From IMG/VR virus record IMGVR_UViG_3300029267_002726, positions 1-36,029 of that record: DNA of 36,029 bases; one strand, given 5' to 3'. How positions within the stretch are numbered: the stretch's first letter is position 1; each line of letters opens with the position of its first letter. Below are positions 23,801-30,897 of the stretch, one piece after another. Under the pieces are notes generated by a model, which was given only the letters and a program-made list of their open reading frames with translations, was not told where the DNA came from and did no database searches. The stretch is from a virus. The position numbers and the translations under genes are program-made.

Positions 23801-24626
23801 ATACGCAACATGGGTTAACAGAATAATTGTAACCGGCATGAGTAACGTATATTCTGAAGTATTGTTCGAACAGGAAAGCATAACCAACGTAAGTGGCACC
23901 GTTGGTCATTGGGGCGGGAGAAAAGAAAGAATTGTTTATTATTCTGAAGATAGGCAAAGAGTCTGCCGAGATCCTAGGCTTGAAATTTTCATGTCACTTG
24001 AAGATTTTGAAGTATGGGGGTTTAACGGAGGAGGCGGAGAGGAAATTACATATATAGATCCAGAGGAAAGATACCTTATTATCACGCTTGATATCCCAGA
24101 TTTTAGCGGACCCATACTAATAACGATTGGAGCAATATTGGCGCTTGGATATCATTGCTCTAGATGCGATGGATTTACAACCGGGTACTGCGGCCCTTGC
24201 ATACTTTCATTAACAATAATGTTAAACTTATTGCTTGCTATGCTCGGAGCAATAGCAAATTATTCTTATCGAATATGGGCACGTCCTGTCGGGCATGAAA
24301 GAGCTTCATTTCAAGCACAGGCAGATGACTATGATTTCCAAGACATGATAGATAGAATCGTAACAGAAACAATAGATGATCCGCTTTGTTATTCGATTGG
24401 AGAATGTTACCGGGTAGCTCACCTTGAACTTAATGTGGTAATGGCTCAACGTAGAAGAATCAAATTTAAAAAATCGTCTCATTTGCAAGATGAAATTGGT
24501 GACATAATAAGAACGATACATCCATTCTCTGGGGAAACGGTCGATACCTTTGTTACAAAATTAAAGCGGTCATATAAAATAGGTGGTGAGACAACGGATA
24601 GCATAGAGGGTTGGAGATTGACCTAA
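20826..24626 (+). CDS. Tail tip protein: sialidase-like propeller fused to a hub domain
   Basis: 1266 residues in two parts. Residues 1-760 are a beta-propeller-like region with an Asp box (SDDNGITW, 248-255) and many similar strands (LLLTSEGRLINVYID, HSNGRLFLHFD, VVDEDGVAWTTWD), as in BNR/sialidase proteins. Catalytic Arg/Tyr residues of sialidases were not identified, so binding rather than cleavage is likely. Residues 780-1266 look like a tail hub (VEITWEIDKPTSLKFELSH, VTAEDMRSMWDE, NLSDAIQLIMDHFGYFGFVN, then ATWVNRIIVTG). Within it, residues 1096-1150 form two hydrophobic helices around C1111-x2-C1114-x7-C1122-x2-C1125. Two DSSA loops lie in the propeller (21294, 22938). It probably recognises the surface and opens the membrane channel. 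Confidence 0.72.
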   Translation: MAITLDSTLQSAQDGASHRPTVSLLSEPMQAQVPLYGNHFNTDSTPEGNQELLLTSEGRLINVYIDDDWSNDNLYFYYTDTDRIQWAPAVYLEINNINHASICELSNGNIGVVVVQRDYDVGYLIVSPTGTIITSYTEIFSGGAWTGGISVINLLGDSSAGGYMIVYAEGTAEPPGDTDTYSLQRRTSSNFTSWSSASEIATTGLSDTKYKDNPNLFQHSNGRLFLHFDYMDDIQNNVELRNIYGQYSDDNGITWSNTVKVTDYDSFGDQGIIPSVAEKEDGTLYIIHQETNRVKHYDTNLDGYPDTEDFDGGQIQYDSVEKKLICNNIDKYGDGFENVVLIDTETDTYIKFYDGNTSPSLPAGGAGELQAMRRDWPSWPFSILINGNQIHVINWETEEIRLYVPESRDFQPPVSNFYMGPWAYWYYYQHIYAVYRQVGDERRLYLAGTSSGELGWGGHLVIGYLNLDQTADPVTGQYTFTQLAHITNAEEPLLDGNWIAQFEWVPEVSRWVVVLACELFILNEDCEVIYRCNQDNIPGWPVGAHFLAPKSIREAVYMATAGTAGSVYFSFDYNSDYPDRRGICRWDIASNNCTYYQPNWFTCTGECGMRNLFNMGDGRIMMSVRAPDDGGSCDRAGIAILDTNGHGWTFYSENNVPGMFNPYPFYDYPQCDDWEWDEGAGYLAYDAATQTIFASYRGNSKWLGDSSAGVIVFSELGAYSTIRYTSIADVESTPAYGEFSDFTINNFEYNGSMVVDEDGVAWTTWDHMDSISENSLIWDTTVSDKYVEDFLVDGSQVEITWEIDKPTSLKFELSHGQYFDSTNLLSTWSVYFKMGRIITIELGEIISDTEYLQAQGVFFIKESTISLSQGYPTIKVTAEDMRSMWDETHIVASEYFSNLTPKTVTENLLTDHGDLTAQDFSIPTYVQTHNLYHQFIDINLSDAIQLIMDHFGYFGFVNVNGQFQPRQINFSGSPIHTYSDSTKIIEYTPDNKYATWVNRIIVTGMSNVYSEVLFEQESITNVSGTVGHWGGRKERIVYYSEDRQRVCRDPRLEIFMSLEDFEVWGFNGGGGEEITYIDPEERYLIITLDIPDFSGPILITIGAILALGYHCSRCDGFTTGYCGPCILSLTIMLNLLLAMLGAIANYSYRIWARPVGHERASFQAQADDYDFQDMIDRIVTETIDDPLCYSIGECYRVAHLELNVVMAQRRRIKFKKSSHLQDEIGDIIRTIHPFSGETVDTFVTKLKRSYKIGGETTDSIEGWRLT

Positions 24627-24627
24627 T

Positions 24628-26238
24628 ATGAAAACATATGGAAGAAGATTTGTAAGAAGATCGATTAGCCGGGCACAAAATCTTAGAACTGAAACCCGTG
24701 ATGGTGTCTTGTGGACTATCGACTGGGCAAATCGTATCTGCAACATAAAGATCCAGGGAAGCAATGAGCTTATTACTGCCCACTTTCCTCAGAATGAAGC
24801 TAAAAAGATGTCATACATGCGGGAAGGCAACGCTGTGCGCGTGGTTCACCGTGGAGGTATTCGCGGGTACTTGGAGGTAACAGGTCATGGTATGGCCATC
24901 CCAACTCCAGTTGCAGGAGACTTCCACCCAGACGTATCAGACCTTCCAGATGGCGTAAGTGAAGGTTGCCAGATTATACCAACTAAGCCTCCATCTCTCT
25001 GTGTAACCATACTTGATGGATACTATAGGCTCAACGGAACCCTATACTCATTGTCCGGCGGTGCCTCTGGGTATGAAGCCATGGCTGATGATTCCGGCGT
25101 TACCATGCACCCGGCATACCCGCCAATGGACATGGGTGATACTGGCGACTATGTAACTATGACTGATGACTCATCATCTGGTGATGTAGTTATGAACAGT
25201 GTATTTCCACTTATGACATTAGGAGATCCGATTGATGATTACTGCCTTGATCCAATGCCCACTGGGAACAAATTCCGATATGATGCGTTTGTTGTAGGAG
25301 AAGATGGCATCATTGATTATATTGTTGGAAGTGAAGCATCAAGCAATCCGTCAAAACCAGAGATTCCCGACAATCACGTACTAATAGGCCAGTACATACT
25401 TCTCTGGACCGGTCTAACTGAAATAACTGGCAGGAATATAGGTATGGAATGGGAAGAGCCTTATGCTTCTGGCGTGTTATTTACATGTGTTGACGAGCTT
25501 GAATGGAATGAAAGTAATCCCAGCCCACAAGCAAATGTAACCCTTACTGTCATAAATCAATATGAATGGACTATCAGCGGAAATTACAACATAGTACTTG
25601 CAATGCCAAGAGGAACTGGCTCAATTTGGTCATTACAATCTGGGTGGGATGACGCTCAGGTCTCCCAAGAAATAACCGGAACAAGCTACACATTTGTGTA
25701 TCAAAGGTTGCAATGGGTCGAGCTTGGAGAATTGCAAATTCAATTAACGGAAACTTCCCCGTTTTTTGTTGGGACTGTCTATGACCAGAGTGGTATGATT
25801 TTAGCAACAAGCTACCACAGGCTGGTGTTATTAAGTGTCGGTGGCCTCGAAATTGAAGGCGGGCAAGTAAACGACATACTTTTGCCAGAAAGACCTCAAT
25901 ATATTCTTCCAGATTCCGAAGGAAATGCGGACGTTGAAAGCTGGGATGACGGATATCAAATCATTATAGAAGCCAGTCAGGATATAAGCATTAATTTTCC
26001 ATACACAGCTCCTGCAGACAGGGCAAAAATAATTCTATTAATCGAGCAGGATGAAACTGGCGGATGGGTTCCTACACTGCCGATGAGCGACATAGAAATA
26101 GCTGAAGAAGTTCTTGAAGATTCGTCTGGGCTAGCAATCAATACAGATGCTAATAGCAGAACTTATCTTGGATTTATTTATCATGAGTCTGACAGCAAAT
26201 ACGATCTTGTGGCTAAAGCAACCATACTAAAAAGCTAG
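24628..26238 (+). CDS. Baseplate-like protein with OB-type N-terminal domain
   Basis: 536 residues. The N-terminus (RNLRTETRDGVLWTIDWANRICNIKIQGSNELITAHFP..., then GNAVRVVHRGGIRGYLEVTGHG) resembles the OB-fold spike or baseplate domains of phage tails. The middle holds a short duplicated segment: MADDSGVTMHPAYPPMDMGD is followed by MTDDSSSGDVVMNSVFPLMTLGD, where the second copy is longer by about three residues at the DSS site. The C-terminal region (AKIILLIEQDETGGWVPTLP, then GLAINTDANSRTYLGFIYH) is like the small beta domain that ends many phage fibres. Motifs occur at 25168 (DSSS) and 26119 (DSSG). It is likely a tip component between the hub and the lectin-like proteins. Confidence 0.6.
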   Translation: MKTYGRRFVRRSISRAQNLRTETRDGVLWTIDWANRICNIKIQGSNELITAHFPQNEAKKMSYMREGNAVRVVHRGGIRGYLEVTGHGMAIPTPVAGDFHPDVSDLPDGVSEGCQIIPTKPPSLCVTILDGYYRLNGTLYSLSGGASGYEAMADDSGVTMHPAYPPMDMGDTGDYVTMTDDSSSGDVVMNSVFPLMTLGDPIDDYCLDPMPTGNKFRYDAFVVGEDGIIDYIVGSEASSNPSKPEIPDNHVLIGQYILLWTGLTEITGRNIGMEWEEPYASGVLFTCVDELEWNESNPSPQANVTLTVINQYEWTISGNYNIVLAMPRGTGSIWSLQSGWDDAQVSQEITGTSYTFVYQRLQWVELGELQIQLTETSPFFVGTVYDQSGMILATSYHRLVLLSVGGLEIEGGQVNDILLPERPQYILPDSEGNADVESWDDGYQIIIEASQDISINFPYTAPADRAKIILLIEQDETGGWVPTLPMSDIEIAEEVLEDSSGLAINTDANSRTYLGFIYHESDSKYDLVAKATILKS

Positions 26239-26250
26239 GAAAAATTACCA

Positions 26251-27345
26251 ATGACTCTTTTATTTTTTGATGGATTCGAAACCTATAATGACAGTACCGA
26301 TATGCAGTTAAACGGGTACGGCTGTGTTGGGAATTGTTCAAAAACAACGATTAGAACTGCTTCCCCGTCTCCCAGATCTGGATTGGCTTATGCAAACTTC
26401 TATGATTATCTTCAGGGTATTGACCGGCCATACGCTGCAAATGTATTGGATCAAGCAGATGAAACGTTGGTAATAGTTGGCCTTGCTGGTAGAATGGAAG
26501 ATCCAACTGGAACTTATTCTTCTGGGAGACCCTTTATCACATTGCGTGGCGGCACAGGAGGTGGGTCTAACATCATTTCATTCTTTGTAGATGGAACAGC
26601 GATCAGGTGCTATTATCAAACTTCCACAACTCTACTTTTTACAACATCATCAGGCGTAATCGGCAGTGCTGAATGGGCATACTATGAATTTAAAGTATAT
26701 CATCATGCAACTGACGGATATGTGGAATTAAGACGTAATGGCGTGACTATAGGTTCTGTTGGGATTGATAGTTCTAGTGCGTCGGTTAACACTGGCGCAA
26801 GCTCTCACAGTCTTCGTCTCATGGGAATAAACGACAATAATGCCCTGCGATGTGATGATCTGTATATTTGCAACGGGGATGGAAGCAAAAACAATGATTT
26901 TCTTGGAGACTGTATAGTTGAATGCCTTCGTCCAAATGGAGATGGCACACACAAGGATTTTACGCCATACCCTGGAGACAGTTCATCTGCTGTTGCCAAC
27001 TTTGAAAATGTTGATGATTCAACGGGCCCAGATGAAGATACTACTTACAATGAAGCTGACACTCTAGGAGATAAAGACTCATATACATTGGAGGATCTAT
27101 CACCCGGTGGAGAAATATACGGAGTGAAAAGACAAGCTGTTGTCAGGACCTCGGATCCTGGTCTCCGAAAAATAAAAATTTTATCACGCATCAATTTAAC
27201 CGATTACCTTGGAGATGAGGAAAACCTTGGAATGGGTTGGCAATATTATTTAGACCTGGATGAAGATAATCCAGACGCAAGCAGTGGTGAATGGTCTGAA
27301 TCCGATATTAATTCAATGGAAATAGGGGTAGAGGTAACGAGCTAA
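26251..27345 (+). CDS. Concanavalin/LamG-like virion lectin (copy 1)
   Basis: 364 residues. LFFDGFETYNDSTDMQLNGY opens a jelly-roll typical of LamG/concanavalin-like phage proteins: EWAYYEFKVYHHATDGYVELRRNGVTIGSVG, then LRLMGINDNNALRCDDLYICNGDG. The C-terminus holds the usual DCIVECLRPNGDGTHKDFTPYPG...DTTYNEADTLGDKDSYTLEDL...SDINSMEIGVEV segment. It ends in a TAATG overlap with a clear paralogue. Carbohydrate binding is likely; this could be a receptor-recognition or virion decoration protein. Motifs: DSSS at 26767, and DSSS at 26977 in the loop between the two conserved C-terminal blocks. Confidence 0.72.
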   Translation: MTLLFFDGFETYNDSTDMQLNGYGCVGNCSKTTIRTASPSPRSGLAYANFYDYLQGIDRPYAANVLDQADETLVIVGLAGRMEDPTGTYSSGRPFITLRGGTGGGSNIISFFVDGTAIRCYYQTSTTLLFTTSSGVIGSAEWAYYEFKVYHHATDGYVELRRNGVTIGSVGIDSSSASVNTGASSHSLRLMGINDNNALRCDDLYICNGDGSKNNDFLGDCIVECLRPNGDGTHKDFTPYPGDSSSAVANFENVDDSTGPDEDTTYNEADTLGDKDSYTLEDLSPGGEIYGVKRQAVVRTSDPGLRKIKILSRINLTDYLGDEENLGMGWQYYLDLDEDNPDASSGEWSESDINSMEIGVEVTS

Positions 27346-28379
27346 TGGCAATATTAATGATGGACAGCTTTGAAAGGTATGCTGGCAATGCAGATCTAAA
27401 CAAAGCAGGATGGTCTTCCACATATTTTGATATAAACACGAGTACCTATCGAACTGGATCTCGCGCAATGCACTCATATGACAGGAACAGATATGCCACT
27501 TATTTGTCAGATTGGAACGTCCAGACAGCTTGCTTTACTTATGCTATTTACTGTAACAACCAATCGACAGCGTTTACCAGTTCTTATTTTCAATTCAGCT
27601 TTAGAGATCCAACCAATAATTGGGTGTGCACTTTCTTTTTTATGACTGATGGCTCTATAAGGGTGTATCGAGGACGTAATAGTGTATTACTCGGTCAAAC
27701 TGTTGGTGCCATTATTGTCCCAAATCAATGGATATCTCTTTCATTCAAAGTTTATGTACATGATACAAATGGAACTGTTGATATTTACAAAAATGGGGTT
27801 AACGTTTTAAGCCTTAACGGAGTAGACACTAAATATAGCAGTACATACAGCACGATCTCTGGTTTTGTCATAGGTTCCTTTAATGACAACATCCATGGCT
27901 ATTATGATGATATGTATGTTACAGATGGCGACGTCTTCGGCGATCTTGAAATACCGAAATTGTCCCCAAATGGTATTGGAACCAATTCAGATTTTGAACC
28001 ACATCCGGGAGAAAGTTCATCGGTGGATAACTGGGAAAATGCAAACGATTCACCACCTGACGACGCAACCTATAATTTTAGTGACACGCCTAACGACAAA
28101 GATTCTTATGCCATGGAAAATTTGGTGTCCACAGGTCAAACGATACATGCAATAAAAAATAGCGTCGTGGCAGAAAAAAACGATGCTGGGACAAGGATCG
28201 GACAGGTGCTAACACTGCTTAGTGGATCTGAATATCTTGGAGATCAATTTGGTATCCCATATGGAGACTATGAATACTTTGAAAAAATATATAACTTTGA
28301 TCCGGGAGAAAGTAGCAGTGCGGCTTTCGATGAATCAGACATCAACGGCATGGAAGTTGGGATGAAATTGGTGGCATGA
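27345..28379 (+). CDS. Concanavalin/LamG-like virion lectin (copy 2)
   Basis: 344 residues, paralogous to the upstream gene along its full length: LMMDSFERYAGNADLNKAGW, WISLSFKVYVHDTNGTVDIYKNGVNVLSLNG, YYDDMYVTDGDVFGDLEIPKLSPNGIG, DATYNFSDTPNDKDSYAMENL and SDINGMEVGMKL. It arose by tandem duplication and has diverged strongly, perhaps to recognise another sugar. It carries ESSS at 28011, at the place equivalent to DSSS in copy 1, and ESSS at 28308, where copy 1 has a shorter SSGE. It ends in an ATGA overlap with a third lectin-like gene. Confidence 0.72.
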   Translation: MAILMMDSFERYAGNADLNKAGWSSTYFDINTSTYRTGSRAMHSYDRNRYATYLSDWNVQTACFTYAIYCNNQSTAFTSSYFQFSFRDPTNNWVCTFFFMTDGSIRVYRGRNSVLLGQTVGAIIVPNQWISLSFKVYVHDTNGTVDIYKNGVNVLSLNGVDTKYSSTYSTISGFVIGSFNDNIHGYYDDMYVTDGDVFGDLEIPKLSPNGIGTNSDFEPHPGESSSVDNWENANDSPPDDATYNFSDTPNDKDSYAMENLVSTGQTIHAIKNSVVAEKNDAGTRIGQVLTLLSGSEYLGDQFGIPYGDYEYFEKIYNFDPGESSSAAFDESDINGMEVGMKLVA

Positions 28380-29284
28380 CGGATTATTCGACAGATTTTA
28401 CCGAATCAAGCGGACTCGATTCGTGGACAGAACAATGGCACACTGGTGTTGCTGCCCCAAGCATTGTTGCAGATACCACTGGAGAATCCTATGGCGATGA
28501 ATGCCTAAAAATACAGCATTCATCCAGCCAGCAGTATTCGTTATCATGGGACGATGCTGGCAGCAATGAAGATGCACAATTAATAGCAAGATTCCGTGTG
28601 CTTAATGATACATATTCATCTTTCAGGGTTCTGTTAAGAGGATCTGGCAATGATACAAGCGAAGAAGCGTACCATGTAGACATACGATATAAAGATCAAG
28701 TGATGCGGATTAGCAAATTCGTTGCCGGTTCTGAATCAACCATTGATTCTGTAAATGTTGAATTTGATCTTAACGAATGGCTGTGGGTAAGGTTTTCTGT
28801 AAAAGATTCTGGCGACAGCAGTGGTGCTGGACTCACTGACTTAAAAGCAAAATTTTGGAATGATCAGAATGAGGAAGAACCGGCAAGCTGGGACATAGAA
28901 ACAACCGATTCATCAATTGCGTCTGCGGGCTGGGGGGGTGTAGGTTCGTGGGACGGCAATTTTGAAGTTGATTATTTTGCTTTAAGTACAGGGGCAGCAG
29001 GTTCACCATCATTGCCAATCAAAGAAAATTACGCACGGTTAATAGATGTATATTCTGAAGCACTTAGGACGCCAGCACCTCCGAACATACAAATTACGCA
29101 GGCAAACATAGAGGTCTTGCGATACGGAGATTCTAATATACAGGTTACACAAATGGCGGTTGAAACATTACGCGGCCCATACCCAAATGTTCAAGTAACA
29201 CAGGTGGGTGTCGAAGTTTTAAGGCAATACATAGAACCAGAAGCCGGAAGAGCTGGAGCTGGCAATTTCTTTTTACTATTTTAA
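28376..29284 (+). CDS. Third lectin-fold virion protein with a C-terminal triple repeat
   Basis: 302 residues. Residues 1-210 are a jelly-roll (DFTESSGLDSWTEQW, CLKIQHSSSQQYSLSWDDAG, AQLIARFRVL, WLWVRFSV, then LKAKFWNDQNEEEPASW and VDYFALST), like LamG-type domains. The C-terminus has three 17-20-residue units, NIQITQANIEVLR, NIQVTQMAVETLR and NVQVTQVGVEVLR, followed by a hydrophobic GNFFLLF end. Such VxVTQxxVEVLR tails are common in environmental phage structural proteins and probably mediate assembly. Motifs: ESSG 28403 and DSSG 28814, with DSSI nearby. Together with the two preceding genes this makes a battery of three lectin-like proteins. Confidence 0.65.
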   Translation: MTDYSTDFTESSGLDSWTEQWHTGVAAPSIVADTTGESYGDECLKIQHSSSQQYSLSWDDAGSNEDAQLIARFRVLNDTYSSFRVLLRGSGNDTSEEAYHVDIRYKDQVMRISKFVAGSESTIDSVNVEFDLNEWLWVRFSVKDSGDSSGAGLTDLKAKFWNDQNEEEPASWDIETTDSSIASAGWGGVGSWDGNFEVDYFALSTGAAGSPSLPIKENYARLIDVYSEALRTPAPPNIQITQANIEVLRYGDSNIQVTQMAVETLRGPYPNVQVTQVGVEVLRQYIEPEAGRAGAGNFFLLF

Positions 29285-29302
29285 AAAAACGGGAGGTAAT
29301 AA

Positions 29303-29560
29303 ATGAATGAAACGTTATTGAAAATCCTTGATGAGCTAAAAGAAATAAAAACGTATATGGAATACAACAATAGGTTGCTCGAAGGAATGATAATAAAGAA
29401 AGATGATATGCGCTATCAAAAAGAGGAGGCTTATCAAAAAATAAAAAAAATGACCAATAGCATAAAAGCTATACAAGGAATGAATACCCCTCAAACACAA
29501 ATGGTCATTGATCAATTGATGAGCATTATCCCAGGAATGCAGGAGAAGAAAAATGGCTGA
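29303..29560 (+). CDS. Small helical protein, unknown
   Basis: 85 residues after a strong GGGAGG ribosome site. It is almost entirely helical and charged (ETLLKILDELKEIKTYMEYNNRLLEGM, then YQKEEAYQKIKKM), probably a short coiled coil. The C-terminus (NTPQTQMVIDQLMSIIPGMQ) could pack against another protein. No family recognised. It overlaps the next gene by 8 bases. A chaperone or linker for the adhesion proteins is possible. Confidence 0.6.
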   Translation: MNETLLKILDELKEIKTYMEYNNRLLEGMIIKKDDMRYQKEEAYQKIKKMTNSIKAIQGMNTPQTQMVIDQLMSIIPGMQEKKNG

Positions 29561-29822
29561 TTTATTTACAAGGTATGTTGACGGAACGACTCAGTACAAA
29601 GCATCCCACATGAACGCCCCGCTAATTGAACTGGAAACCGAAATCAATACGGACAAAGCCGCGATTGACGCTATCGAGGTTGATATCAACCAAACGGGAA
29701 TAGCTACAGGTGCAGGGAAATTTGTCATGGTAAACGAAGGCGGAACCGCTTTTGTTTTTAAAGATATAGTTTGCAGCGGCGGAGAAGTCGTCGTATGCAG
29801 TGGAAACGTTGTGTTTAACTAA
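29553..29822 (+). CDS. Small fibre-like protein
   Basis: 89 residues: MADLFTRYVDGTTQYKASHMNAPLIELETEINTD... is a start typical of phage fibre or appendage proteins, in which helix-forming IDAIEVDIN-type residues precede a beta part (GKFVMVNEGGTAFVFKDI). The C-terminus VCSGGEVVVCSGNVVFN has two Cys eight residues apart in parallel strands. It is short, and may be a fibre tip or connector. The shared AAAGGAGGAAAC leader starts at the last base of its stop codon. Confidence 0.55.
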   Translation: MADLFTRYVDGTTQYKASHMNAPLIELETEINTDKAAIDAIEVDINQTGIATGAGKFVMVNEGGTAFVFKDIVCSGGEVVVCSGNVVFN

Positions 29823-29833
29823 AAGGAGGAAAC
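29822..29833 (+). promoter_or_regulatory. Strong ribosome binding site, shared 12-base leader (copy 3)
   Basis: AAAGGAGGAAAC with GGAGG 5 bases before the ATG at 29835; the third identical copy of this leader in the window. Confidence 0.8.
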
Positions 29834-29834
29834 A

Positions 29835-30239
29835 ATGGGTGAATTAAACGAACTGGCACTATCCTTAGTGTCAACAACCACGGTGGCTTTAAACAGCACC
29901 GGGCAAACAACGCTTTACACGGTGCCGACGGGGAAAACTTTCATCCCGGTATTTGCCGTAATCCGGGTAGGCGCGGACGCCGGGGCTTCGGTCATCACGA
30001 TCGGGCAGAACGGAGCTGCTGACGACTTCCTCGACTTCCAGGATCTTGGGAATCTTGATGCAGCAAATGACATGGCGATTCTCAGGCCGTCAATTCCGGA
30101 TTTTGTGGACTCATCGGCGGACAAGGCAAACGTCGAGTGCTTAAAAGCATATGCGGCCGCAACCGTAATCGAAGTAGATGTCATAACTGGAAGCGGCGGA
30201 GCTACCAACTACATTGATCTGTTCGGATACCTCGTGTAG
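29835..30239 (+). CDS. Putative virion decoration / jelly-roll protein
   Basis: 134 residues, all-beta: STTTVALNSTGQTTLYTVPTGKTFIPVFAVIRVGA, VITIGQNGAADDFLDFQ, then AATVIEVDVITGSGGATNYIDLFGYLV. The TLYTVPTGKTFIP motif is recurrent in small phage virion decoration or tail proteins. It uses the strong shared ribosome site and its composition is markedly more GC-rich than the preceding lectin genes, so it may come from a different source. It carries one motif, DSSA 30108, in an acidic loop. Confidence 0.62.
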   Translation: MGELNELALSLVSTTTVALNSTGQTTLYTVPTGKTFIPVFAVIRVGADAGASVITIGQNGAADDFLDFQDLGNLDAANDMAILRPSIPDFVDSSADKANVECLKAYAAATVIEVDVITGSGGATNYIDLFGYLV

Positions 30240-30607
30240 TGGAGCCCGTAGATCTAATTGTCGGAACGGCAACGGCTATCGGAACAATTGTTGGAAGCGT
30301 TACACTAGCTCTCAAAAAAATGAACCTGATAAGTTTTGGAAAACCGAAGGAAGCTATGAAAACTCAAAACAGCAGTCGTGAATGCCCTGCACACAAGGAT
30401 ATTGTTAAACAGCAAGCTGAGATTTCAAAAGAATTGTCAGAAATCCATGATGTCCAGGTAAGAAACTGCGAGCTGCACAAACAACACGATTCGAACCTTC
30501 GCAATCACAAAGCTGAATTCAAGTGTTTAAAGGAGTCTTTAAACAACATTGCCAGGATGATCGCTGTTTTGAAAGATCGGTCAGACAGAGAATATAGAAG
30601 CAAATGA
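30239..30607 (+). CDS. Single-membrane-segment protein, holin-like candidate
   Basis: 122 residues from GTG 30239, in a TAGTG overlap with the upstream stop. The N-terminus is one hydrophobic segment (LIVGTATAIGTIVGSVTLAL, about 6-25), followed by a soluble charged region (KQQAEISKELSEIHDVQVRNCELHKQHDSN..., then FKCLKESLNNIARMIAVLKDRSD) likely to form a coiled coil. Layout and place, two genes before the M23 peptidase, fit a holin or XhlA-like membrane anchor of a lysis cassette. Four Cys residues are present. Function is inferred from position. Confidence 0.5.
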   Translation: MEPVDLIVGTATAIGTIVGSVTLALKKMNLISFGKPKEAMKTQNSSRECPAHKDIVKQQAEISKELSEIHDVQVRNCELHKQHDSNLRNHKAEFKCLKESLNNIARMIAVLKDRSDREYRSK

Positions 30608-30897
30608 AAAAAATAAGCACTTTATTGGCAATTATACTTTCCGCTATTGCGCTTGCGGGAGCTGTGTACCGGTTTGATCACTGCAAGGCAAGCAAGGAGT
30701 CTGTAATCAAACTTGCGTCATCGTTCGAAATATATCGGCTGGAACAATACCGTCGATCTCTCCAGCAGAGGATATGGGATATTCAAAAGAGCTATCCTAA
30801 CACCTACATACAAATGATGGAATATCGACGGCTGGTCGATGAGCTTCGAATGATAGACATGAAAATTAAGGCATACTATCAAAGGAAAGGTAAATGA
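30604..30897 (+). CDS. i-spanin-like protein with N-terminal membrane anchor
   Basis: 97 residues in ATGA overlaps on both sides. KKISTLLAIILSAIALAGAVY is a signal-anchor segment, and the remainder is helical and charged (FEIYRLEQYRRSLQQRIWDIQ, YRRLVDELRMIDMKIKAYYQRKGK). That is the pattern of an inner-membrane spanin subunit. The gene directly precedes the M23 peptidase, and a lipoprotein gene that could be the outer subunit lies 1.5 kb downstream. If this is a spanin, the host is Gram-negative. Confidence 0.5.
   Translation: MKKISTLLAIILSAIALAGAVYRFDHCKASKESVIKLASSFEIYRLEQYRRSLQQRIWDIQKSYPNTYIQMMEYRRLVDELRMIDMKIKAYYQRKGK

Noticed and set aside
5167-30119. The Ser-Ser motif as a mobile DNA element inserted in frame
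   Set aside because: The codons and flanking bases differ from copy to copy with no shared ends or target duplications, so a DNA-level element is not supported; the signal is at protein level.
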